DNA of 64,000 nucleotides. Origin: Sphingobacterium alimentarium. GTDB taxonomy: Bacteria; Bacteroidota; Bacteroidia; Sphingobacteriales; Sphingobacteriaceae. The number at the start of each line of letters is the position of its first letter. The first letter of the stretch is position 1. The stretch covers positions 62,001-126,000 of the forward strand of contig NZ_SMBZ01000001.1 in the NCBI RefSeq assembly GCF_004342685.1, given 5' to 3'. This document shows, piece after piece, positions 18,260-25,686 of this stretch. The position numbers and the translations under genes are program-made. Below the pieces are notes generated by a model. The model saw nothing but the letters and a program-made list of their open reading frames with translations, made no database searches and was not told the DNA's origin.

Positions 18260-20065
18260 CTAAACATCTTGCACATCGACACCTATTCCTTTTAGCAACA
18301 GTGACGCGTTAAAAATGGTACATTTTCCATCTTTCAGTTTATAATCAAACAGCATCTCTCCATCCCTCACCTGAATATCAAAATGAAAATTTTTCAATTT
18401 CTCTTCATACTCTTCCTCCAAAGAAGCCAACTGCAAGTCATGTGTTGCGACTATACCTTTGCCATCGATTGCTAAAATTTTACGTATTATAGCTTTGGAG
18501 CCTAAATACTTATCCACCGAATTGGTACCACGCAGCATCTCATCTATCAGCACAAAGGTATGGGGATCAGATGCCAATTTTTCCAAAATAAATTTCATTC
18601 GATCCAGTTCCGCTTTGAATGTCGAGGTACTTTCATTCAAACTGTCTTTGATACGCATATAACTCACCAAGCTGTAAATAGGCAGGGCAAATTGTTTGGC
18701 ACATACTACTGCTCCAGCATAAGCCAATACCGCATTGATGCCTATTGTACGCAGGAAAGTACTTTTGCCCGCCATATTGGACCCTGTAATCAGGGCCGCT
18801 TGATGATCATGTGCATTATAATCATTGGCTACGGCTAGATGTGTCGGTATCAAAGGATGATTGATCGCTTCCGCCACTATCCTATCCGACTGGGGATTGT
18901 CCAAAATTGCTGGCTCTACCCAAGTATGGTGATTGCTTTTTAATGTCGCTAAACTCACCAAAGCTTCGAAAGAAGCAATGATTTCAAAGGCTTTTAATAC
19001 ATTGCCTTCGTAATTTTTCTTCCAATCTACAATCGCCAAGACCTGTTTGAAATCCCACAACATCAGCATATTTAAAAATGCACCTACCAAAATATTATTT
19101 CGTGCATCCAATTTGTCCACTAGACCACCTAAATGCTTGAAACCAGTAGATAAATGCTCCTGATTGTCCGTCTTCAATGCAGCCTGCAGACGTTGATTCA
19201 ACGGGGCAGAAAATTTTTCATCCTCCACCATCTTGACCGCATCGGCATAGGATATTAGGGTAAATCCGATCTTATCTATCCGACTGGAAAAATAGGATAC
19301 CCTGCCGCCCAATGCCATCGCCCATAGTAGGTGAACTATAGCCAACAACAAAAGGTAATTCCAAATTGGCGTCACAAACAACGACACAAGTATGCCCACT
19401 ACAAAAATAAATGGTACAATCTTCACATACAGACGCATGAACGAAGAACCAAAATTTAGGGCTTCATCTTCCAAATAACGCTTCAAAAAGGTTTTGATAT
19501 TTGTTTTCTGTCCGAGATTAAAGAGCAATTTGGTTTGCAATAGTTGTGTCCACTCCCTTTTGCCCGCCAATTCTGCCGCGGCATGCTGACGGTCCAGGAT
19601 TTCCTGTTTTTGTGCAGGCGCTTGAAACCACGAAGCCAAAGTGCGGACACCGTCTACCGTAGCAGCACGATTGATTACTGCGAAAAGTGATTTCTCACCA
19701 AAAATATCCAAATCCGAAATATAAGCATGTTTGGGATCGTCAAAATCCTTTCCATCCTCATACATATTTTGGGAAGTAGCTTCCACGTGCAACTCATTTT
19801 CGTTGACCCGCAAATACGCTTTCTTCTCATCCCGCAGCTTTTCCAGTTTACTCTGCCGCAACACCAAATAGGCAAAGCCCAATACGATGGCAAACACGGC
19901 ACCCAGCAATATCCACACATTATTCATCTGAAAAATCTGGAATAAAGCTATTGCGCCGATTATAATCAGCGCCAAACGCATCAAACTGTTTGCATTTATA
20001 CTTTTATCGAGAGCCGTTAGCTCTTGTTGAGTCTGTTGAATATTTTTTTCGTAAAACGCCTTCAT
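18260..20065 (-). CDS. Membrane-anchored MutS-family ATPase
   Basis: The C-terminal half is a MutS ATPase: Walker A TGSNMAGKSTFLRTIG (about 425-440), Walker B VLIDEMLRGTNS and the switch motif GIVATHDLQLASLE. The N-terminal half lacks the mismatch-recognition domain and instead has two pairs of hydrophobic helices (about 30-69 and 212-255), so the protein should sit in the inner membrane with the ATPase inside. Such 600-residue MutS-like proteins are recurrent in Bacteroidota; their role is not established and is unlikely to be canonical mismatch repair. It precedes the thioesterase gene by 33 bases. Confidence 0.85.
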   Translation of the reverse strand: MKAFYEKNIQQTQQELTALDKSINANSLMRLALIIIGAIALFQIFQMNNVWILLGAVFAIVLGFAYLVLRQSKLEKLRDEKKAYLRVNENELHVEATSQNMYEDGKDFDDPKHAYISDLDIFGEKSLFAVINRAATVDGVRTLASWFQAPAQKQEILDRQHAAAELAGKREWTQLLQTKLLFNLGQKTNIKTFLKRYLEDEALNFGSSFMRLYVKIVPFIFVVGILVSLFVTPIWNYLLLLAIVHLLWAMALGGRVSYFSSRIDKIGFTLISYADAVKMVEDEKFSAPLNQRLQAALKTDNQEHLSTGFKHLGGLVDKLDARNNILVGAFLNMLMLWDFKQVLAIVDWKKNYEGNVLKAFEIIASFEALVSLATLKSNHHTWVEPAILDNPQSDRIVAEAINHPLIPTHLAVANDYNAHDHQAALITGSNMAGKSTFLRTIGINAVLAYAGAVVCAKQFALPIYSLVSYMRIKDSLNESTSTFKAELDRMKFILEKLASDPHTFVLIDEMLRGTNSVDKYLGSKAIIRKILAIDGKGIVATHDLQLASLEEEYEEKLKNFHFDIQVRDGEMLFDYKLKDGKCTIFNASLLLKGIGVDVQDV

Positions 20066-20107
20066 TAGCGCTAAAGATAGGAAAAAGCGCCCGAAGTATA
20101 GGTAGAA

Positions 20108-20764
20108 TTACCAAGCTTTGTCACCCACAAGCGGCACAAAACGAAATGTATCCAATTCTATGCGCTCAAAGTCATTTTCAGCAACGCGTAGAATAGTAAC
20201 CATTTTTTGGGATTTTTCATCCCCTACAGGAATGACGAGTAAACCTCCTAATTTCAATTGCTTTAACATTACCTCAGGAACAAAAGGAGCACCCGCGGTG
20301 ACAATGATTTTGTCATAAGGTGCATTTTCGGGAATACCTTTGGACCCATCGCCTAAGAAAAAATTAGGCTTATAACCCATATAGGGCAATACCTGTATGG
20401 TACGCTGATACAAATTCTCTTGGCGCTCTATCGTGTACACATCTGCCCCCAGTTCGAGCAATATACAGGTCTGGTAGCCAGAGCCTGTACCAATCTCCAG
20501 CACTTTATCGCCCTTTTTGACATGCAGCAGCTCCGATTGGTAAGCAACCGTGTATGGTTGCGAGATAGTCTGCCCATCCCCTATTGGGAACGCAATATCC
20601 TTATATGCTTGATTCCAAAATGTCTCATCAAAAAAGAAATGACGAGGTACTTTACCGATAGCCTCCAGTACACGTTTATCTTGTATACCTCTACTTTCAA
20701 GATGCTTTACCAGCTTCTTCCTTGCTCCCTTCTCTCTGTAATTATCTATGAATTTATATGCCAT
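20108..20764 (-). CDS. pcm: Protein-L-isoaspartate O-methyltransferase
   Basis: Repairs isoaspartyl residues in aged proteins using S-adenosylmethionine. The 218 residues hold the family start region (LVKHLESRGIQDKRVLEAI, VPRHFF), the substrate-loop IGDGQTISQPYTVA and SAM motif I VLEIGTGSGYQTCIL, followed by ITVGAPFVPE-like ITVTAGAPFVPEVML and GLLVIPVG. Length is normal. It is 43 bases upstream of the MutS-like gene in the same direction and may share its transcript. The divergent neighbour is the beta-lactamase gene. Confidence 0.94.
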   Translation of the reverse strand: MAYKFIDNYREKGARKKLVKHLESRGIQDKRVLEAIGKVPRHFFFDETFWNQAYKDIAFPIGDGQTISQPYTVAYQSELLHVKKGDKVLEIGTGSGYQTCILLELGADVYTIERQENLYQRTIQVLPYMGYKPNFFLGDGSKGIPENAPYDKIIVTAGAPFVPEVMLKQLKLGGLLVIPVGDEKSQKMVTILRVAENDFERIELDTFRFVPLVGDKAW

Positions 20765-20910
20765 CGTCCTTCAAAAATACCATTGTTTAACCATATAATT
20801 AAAGAATAAATACAATTAATTCGAAGCCAATTAGTTTAGATTTTGGTTTCATATTTTAGGGATTATAATTTATAATAGGTAATTTCATAAAGTTAAAAAT
20901 TCAAACAACG

Positions 20911-21723
20911 ATGCGCTATTTTTTACCCTTCATATTGCTCCTTTTTCTATCCTGTGATTTTCAAGGAAACAATCCAGTACGAAATCAGGACCATAAGGAG
21001 AAAATAGAAGAAATACTCAGCCAACAGTCCTTGAAGGGTACGATTTTAATCTTTGATAGCAAGCAAAATATTTATTATTCCAATGATTTTGCAGCTGCCG
21101 AAAAAGGCTATCTTCCGGCCAGCACTTTCAAAATTCCGAATTCCATAATTGCTTTGGAAACCCAAGTTCTAAAAGATGAAAATGTCGTGTTGAAATGGGA
21201 TGGTCAGAAACGGGCCTTTCCTTCTTGGGAAAAAGATATGACGGTACGGGAAGCTTTTCAGGCGTCCTGCTTACCTTGTTTTCAAAAGGTAGCCAAAGAT
21301 ATTGATGCCAAGCGGATGAAAGCTTATTTGAATAAACTGCATTATAGCAATATGGATGTGCATGAGGGCAATATTGATAATTTCTGGATACAAGGGAAGT
21401 CCCGCATTTCTCCTTTCGAACAGATAGACTTTCTGCAACGCTTTTATACCAAAAAACTTCCCATCCTCAATACAACCCATGATAAAATGATCCGTATTTT
21501 TGAGAAAGAAAATACGGACAGTTATAGGTATTTTGGCAAAACCGGATGGTCCGACGAAAATGGCATCAACAATGGCTGGTTCGTAGGCATATTGGATAAA
21601 AAGTCAACAGTTTATTACTTTGCGCTCAACGTCGAACCTATCGATCAAAAAGATGTCAGCAAATTTGCTGCTGGTCGCGAATTGGTGACGCGCGAAATCC
21701 TTAAATTATTAGAAATACTCTAA
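20911..21723 (+). CDS. Class D (OXA-type) serine beta-lactamase, lipoprotein
   Basis: Hydrolyses beta-lactams in the periplasm through an acyl-enzyme. The signal ends in LFLSC (Cys15), so it is probably lipidated. Active-site motifs: Ser71-T-F-Lys74, Ser119-C-L (the usual S-x-V position), Tyr145-S-Asn147 for YGN, Trp159 in NFWIQG, and Lys210-T-G212. All catalytic groups are present; Leu at the S-x-V position and Cys120/Cys123 are noticeable. At 270 residues it has normal length. It is followed by the DUF4886 gene after 19 bases, in a chromosomal setting with no mobile element at its borders. Confidence 0.92.
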   Translation: MRYFLPFILLLFLSCDFQGNNPVRNQDHKEKIEEILSQQSLKGTILIFDSKQNIYYSNDFAAAEKGYLPASTFKIPNSIIALETQVLKDENVVLKWDGQKRAFPSWEKDMTVREAFQASCLPCFQKVAKDIDAKRMKAYLNKLHYSNMDVHEGNIDNFWIQGKSRISPFEQIDFLQRFYTKKLPILNTTHDKMIRIFEKENTDSYRYFGKTGWSDENGINNGWFVGILDKKSTVYYFALNVEPIDQKDVSKFAAGRELVTREILKLLEIL

Positions 21724-21742
21724 TCGACAACACATAAATAAC

Positions 21743-22579
21743 ATGAAACAGCTTCTTACTCTTTTATTAGCTTTTACGTTTACAATGAGTGTTTCCGCTC
21801 AAGAAAAAATCCTGAAAGTCCTAGCCATTGGAAATAGCTTTTCGGAAGACGGAATAGAAAATTACCTATATGATCTGGCCAAAGCAGATGGGCAACAAAT
21901 CATTATCGGCAACATGTATATTGGCGGTGCTTCGATAGAATTACATGTCAAAAATTCCCGTGAAGACAAAGCTTCCTATTCTTACCGCAAGGTGGGTTTG
22001 GATGGTAAAAAAATGACCACCAAAGATGTGAGTATCTCCCACGCCATTGCCGACGAAGATTGGGATTATATCAGTCTGCAGCAAGCGAGTCCTTTTTCAG
22101 GGCAACATACTGTAATTATGAAAGACTTGCCCGAATTGATTCGCTATGTCAATTCGTTGAAAAAACCACATACGAAGTTGCTGTACCATCAAACTTGGGC
22201 TTACCAACAGGATTCAGATCATAAAGGCTTTGCCAATTACGACAAAAGCCAAGAAAAAATGTATGCTTCCATTGTAGATGCAACCAAGAAAATCAGCAAA
22301 ATGAAAGATTTTGACCTGGTCGTTCCGGCAGGTACGGCGATTCAGAATGCACGAACTTCATCACAAGGAGACACCTATACACGCGATGGCTACCATCTCG
22401 AATTGAACTTCGGACGATTCACTGCTGCCTGTACATGGTACGAAAAGCTATTGGGAAAAGATGTGCGTAAAAACAGTTACAAACCCGAGCAAGTAACGGA
22501 CAAACAAGCGAAAATCGCTAAACAAGCCGCTCACAAGGCAGTAAAGAAACCGTTTAAAGTCTCTAAAGTTAAAATATAA
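21743..22579 (+). CDS. DUF4886 secreted SGNH-like protein
   Basis: Secreted protein of 278 residues with a cleavable signal (MKQLLTLLLAFTFTMSVSAQ). The start of the mature part, KVLAIGNSFSEDGIENYLYD, has the GNSFS block of DUF4886, a family related to SGNH hydrolases; QQASPFSG and DGYHLELNFGRF provide further conserved blocks with a C-terminal D-x-x-H. The last 35 residues are Lys/Ala-rich. Function is unknown; esterase activity on glycans is plausible by fold only. It is the second gene after the beta-lactamase and is followed by a strong terminator. Confidence 0.83.
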   Translation: MKQLLTLLLAFTFTMSVSAQEKILKVLAIGNSFSEDGIENYLYDLAKADGQQIIIGNMYIGGASIELHVKNSREDKASYSYRKVGLDGKKMTTKDVSISHAIADEDWDYISLQQASPFSGQHTVIMKDLPELIRYVNSLKKPHTKLLYHQTWAYQQDSDHKGFANYDKSQEKMYASIVDATKKISKMKDFDLVVPAGTAIQNARTSSQGDTYTRDGYHLELNFGRFTAACTWYEKLLGKDVRKNSYKPEQVTDKQAKIAKQAAHKAVKKPFKVSKVKI

Positions 22580-22584
22580 CAGGA

Positions 22585-22614
22585 AGAGCGAGTAAATACT
22601 CGCTCTTTTATTTT
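22585..22614 (+). terminator. Terminator of the beta-lactamase/DUF4886 operon
   Basis: Perfect stem AGAGCGAGTA / TACTCGCTCT with a very short loop, followed by TTTATTTTT. On the other strand it could also stop priA transcription, whose stop codon it abuts. Confidence 0.88.
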
Positions 22615-25091
22615 TAATAAGGATCTACATCGATGACGGTCCGTACGCCAGCATTCAATTTATCCAATTCAAAATGCAATAGCGCTGTACGAATTAATTC
22701 CTTTACTTTCTGAATCGAAATATTTGTACGTTCTATTTTGAGTGTAATAGTCTGTATATAGTGATTACGTACCCGTGCTACTAATGGTGGCTCAGGCCCC
22801 AAGATACGATTCCCAAGAGATGTACGTAAGAGATTAGCTAGTTTCTGCGCAGAATCCAACGTTTGCTGTTGATCCGGATGCTTTACATCAATACGTATGA
22901 TACGATAAAACGGTGGATAAGCAAAATTCTTGCGCTCCGTCACTTCTTTCATAAACATGCCATCATAATCGTGATTGACCACTTGCTCAATGACGCGATG
23001 ATTGGGCGTGTAAGTCTGAATAATCACCTTTCCCTGATCTTGTCGTCGCCCTGCCCTACCCGCTACTTGTGAAAAAAGCGAGAAAGCGCGTTCATATGCT
23101 CTGAATTCGGGAAAGTTAATAATTGTGTCGGCATTTAGAATACCAATAAGACTTACTCTACCAAAATCCAATCCCTTAGCGACCATCTGCGTGCCAATCA
23201 GCACATCGTATTCATGGTCATCAAAGGCTGAGATAATACGGTCAAAACCATATTTTCCTTTGGTAGAATCTAAGTCCAGACGACCAATACGCAGATTTGG
23301 CATCAGTATTTCCAACTCTTCTTCTACACGTTCTGTTCCGAACCCTTTACTTTCCATATGCGGCATGCCACAGCCGGGACATACATTGACCGTATTTTCG
23401 GAGTGTCCACAATAATGACAATGCAGAAGATTGGAAGATTTGTGATAGGTTAAACTCACATCACAATTAACGCACTTCGCCACATAACCACAGGTGCTAC
23501 ATTGCACAAAAGGTGTATGACCACGTCTATTTTGAAATAGAATAACCTGTTCTTTTTTTGATACAGCTTCTTCAATGCCTTTCAACAGACTCGCACTGAA
23601 ATAGGAGTGCATTTCATCTTTTCGCGCCGCCTCCGGTATATTGATAATTTCAATTTCTGGCAATTGCGCTTCTCCAAAGCGTTGCAGCAATTCGACCAAC
23701 CCGTACTTATTGGCTTTCGCGTTATAATAACTTTCGACCGAAGGTGTTGCTGACCCCAGTAATACCTTAGCATAATGCAGATGCGCCAAATATATGGCTG
23801 TATCACGCGCGTGGTAGCGCGGAGCAGGATCATATTGCTTATAGGAATTTTCATGCTCCTCATCCACGATGATTAATCCCAAATCTCGAAAAGGCAAAAA
23901 CACGGCCGAACGGGCCCCTATCACAACTTTGAATTCATTTTTCAGCACTTTGTGCCACACCTCAGCACGTTCATTATCGTTAAATTTGGAATGGTAAACA
24001 CCTAAATCATTGCCGAAATGCAATTTCAGCCGTTCTGTAATCTGTGTGGTTAAAGCAATTTCGGGCAATAGGTACAACGCATTTTTGCCTGATGCCAATG
24101 CTTGTTCAATCATACGGATGTAGATTTGTGTTTTGCCGGAAGCGGTAACCCCATGCAATAGCACCACATCTTTCTGTTCGAAGTGTGTATTGATATCCTC
24201 AAAAGCCTTTTGTTGGATCTCACTAAAGGTAAAATCTTTGGTAAGCAACACATCCATGCCTTGAAAACGGCTTACGACTTTTTGTTTGACTTCAAAAACA
24301 CCCTTATCTATGAGAGCTGTAATGGCACCTGCGCCACATCCCGTAGCTTCCATCAAGTCTTGACGGGAAACATCTTCTTTGGTTTTGGATAATTGCATAA
24401 ATCCCAAAACCGCATCTTGCTGCTTGGGCGCACGATTCAAACTATCTAACAGGATGCGCTTGCTTTCTCCGTCGCTATATAAAGACGAAAAGATCAAAAA
24501 AGTCTTTGTTTTTGGCTTATAACGCTCTTTTATCTCTTCCGAAATTTGAATAAATCCACTTTCGAAAAGTGATTTCAATAGTGGAAATACGGACTTCTGT
24601 CCCAATATTTTGGACACATCGCCCACCGACAATTCACCAGCTACGTCCAATGCATCCAATACCAAAAAGGCTTTGTCCGATAAATCGGAACGATCCCGTT
24701 CTTCCTTGGCTAGGGCTATGATTTTTGTTTCGGACGCCATCTTCAAGGCTGCCGGCAAAGCTGCCTGCATGACCTCCCCCAGATGACACATATAATAGTC
24801 CGCTATCCAATCCCACAATTTCAACTGACTTTCGTCCACGATAGCGTACTCGTCCACCACATCCATAATGTATTTGGCTTCATACTTTTCGGGAGGATTT
24901 GTCGTAATATGTTTTACAATAGCCGAATACACCTTATTGCGACCAAATTGCACAATGACACGCACACCAATACCTATCTTATCATTCAATTCAAATGGTA
25001 CCCGATAAGTATATGTTTTGGCAATCGCCAAAGGCAAGATAACTTCCACAAAAAAAGTTTTTCGCTCTGCAAATAATTCTGGATTCGACAT
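22614..25091 (-). CDS. priA: Primosomal replication-restart helicase PriA
   Basis: 3'-5' superfamily 2 helicase that reloads the replisome at collapsed forks. N-terminal DNA-binding domain (FFVEVILPLAIAKTYTYRVP), Walker A GVTASGKTQIY near residue 316, Walker B IIVDEEHENSYKQ, and eight zinc-ligand cysteines in CSTCGYVAKCVNC and CHYCG/CPGCG (about 520-560). QVAGRAGRRQDQGKVIIQT is the last helicase motif. Start set at ATG 25091 (MSNPELFAE), 6 bases inside a GTG alternative. About 825 residues, typical. Monocistronic. Confidence 0.95.
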   Translation of the reverse strand: MSNPELFAERKTFFVEVILPLAIAKTYTYRVPFELNDKIGIGVRVIVQFGRNKVYSAIVKHITTNPPEKYEAKYIMDVVDEYAIVDESQLKLWDWIADYYMCHLGEVMQAALPAALKMASETKIIALAKEERDRSDLSDKAFLVLDALDVAGELSVGDVSKILGQKSVFPLLKSLFESGFIQISEEIKERYKPKTKTFLIFSSLYSDGESKRILLDSLNRAPKQQDAVLGFMQLSKTKEDVSRQDLMEATGCGAGAITALIDKGVFEVKQKVVSRFQGMDVLLTKDFTFSEIQQKAFEDINTHFEQKDVVLLHGVTASGKTQIYIRMIEQALASGKNALYLLPEIALTTQITERLKLHFGNDLGVYHSKFNDNERAEVWHKVLKNEFKVVIGARSAVFLPFRDLGLIIVDEEHENSYKQYDPAPRYHARDTAIYLAHLHYAKVLLGSATPSVESYYNAKANKYGLVELLQRFGEAQLPEIEIINIPEAARKDEMHSYFSASLLKGIEEAVSKKEQVILFQNRRGHTPFVQCSTCGYVAKCVNCDVSLTYHKSSNLLHCHYCGHSENTVNVCPGCGMPHMESKGFGTERVEEELEILMPNLRIGRLDLDSTKGKYGFDRIISAFDDHEYDVLIGTQMVAKGLDFGRVSLIGILNADTIINFPEFRAYERAFSLFSQVAGRAGRRQDQGKVIIQTYTPNHRVIEQVVNHDYDGMFMKEVTERKNFAYPPFYRIIRIDVKHPDQQQTLDSAQKLANLLRTSLGNRILGPEPPLVARVRNHYIQTITLKIERTNISIQKVKELIRTALLHFELDKLNAGVRTVIDVDPY

Positions 25092-25104
25092 ATACACAAA
25101 TGTA

Positions 25105-25136
25105 AGAAAAAGCCCCTGATAGTATTATCAAGGGCT
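25105..25136 (-). terminator. Terminator downstream of the DUF423 gene
   Basis: Minus-strand stem AGCCCTTGATA / TATCAGGGGCT (one wobble) with loop ATAC followed by TTTTTC. It separates the DUF423 gene from priA. Confidence 0.8.
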
Positions 25137-25159
25137 CAATATTTTGAATGTTTAACAGG

Positions 25160-25549
25160 CTATGCTCTATTTTTGAGCGCTGCCACAAATAACCCTACCC
25201 ATCCGACTACAAAGCACAGTCCGCCCAATGGCGTTATTGGACCTAGGATGGAGATTTTTGTGATTCCCAAAAGCTCACGAACACTGAGTAGATATAGCGA
25301 ACCTGAAAACAGTAAAATCCCTATGGTAAAAAAGATATATGAAACTCGTATTGACTGACTTTTTGCGCGTGAAAAAGTAGATAAAAATAACAAAGCAAAT
25401 GTGTGATAGAAGTGATATTGGTTAGCTGTTTTCCATGTATCAATGTGATAATCGCTAATCTTATTCTCAAGTCCATGTGCACCAAAAGCCCCTAAAATCA
25501 CAGCTATAAGTCCAAATAATGAAGCTGTTAGAATGATTTGTTTATTCAT
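25160..25549 (-). CDS. DUF423 small membrane protein (YgdD family)
   Basis: 129-residue inner-membrane protein with four hydrophobic helices. The N-terminal LTASLFGLIAVILGAFGAHGLE is the DUF423 signature, followed by TANQYHFYHTFALLFLS and GILLFSGSLYLLSV, with a C-terminal GPITPLGGLCFVVGWVGLF. The family has no settled function. A minus-strand TATTTTTG box at 25561-25568 lies 11 bases upstream of the ATG. The gene has its own terminator. Confidence 0.92.
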   Translation of the reverse strand: MNKQIILTASLFGLIAVILGAFGAHGLENKISDYHIDTWKTANQYHFYHTFALLFLSTFSRAKSQSIRVSYIFFTIGILLFSGSLYLLSVRELLGITKISILGPITPLGGLCFVVGWVGLFVAALKNRA

Positions 25550-25560
25550 TAATAGCTATT

Positions 25561-25568
25561 CAAAAATA
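25561..25568 (-). promoter_or_regulatory. Putative -7 box of the DUF423 gene
   Basis: TATTTTTG on the minus strand fits TAnnTTTG; only 11 bases separate it from the ATG, so the leader would be a few bases long. Confidence 0.4.
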
Positions 25569-25674
25569 TATTTTAAGTTAATACAGTGATAAATGTACTA
25601 AAAATATATTAGGAAAAAACTATAGAAAATAATGTTTTTACTGTCTTTTCCTTCTTTTCAAAAATGGAAATAAT

Positions 25675-25682
25675 TAGGTTTG
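25675..25682 (+). promoter_or_regulatory. Putative -7 box of the 872-residue propeller protein gene
   Basis: TAGGTTTG fits TAnnTTTG exactly and ends 4 bases before the ATG at 25687. Transcription from it would begin at or next to the start codon, giving a leaderless mRNA. Confidence 0.45.
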
Positions 25683-25686
25683 TAAA

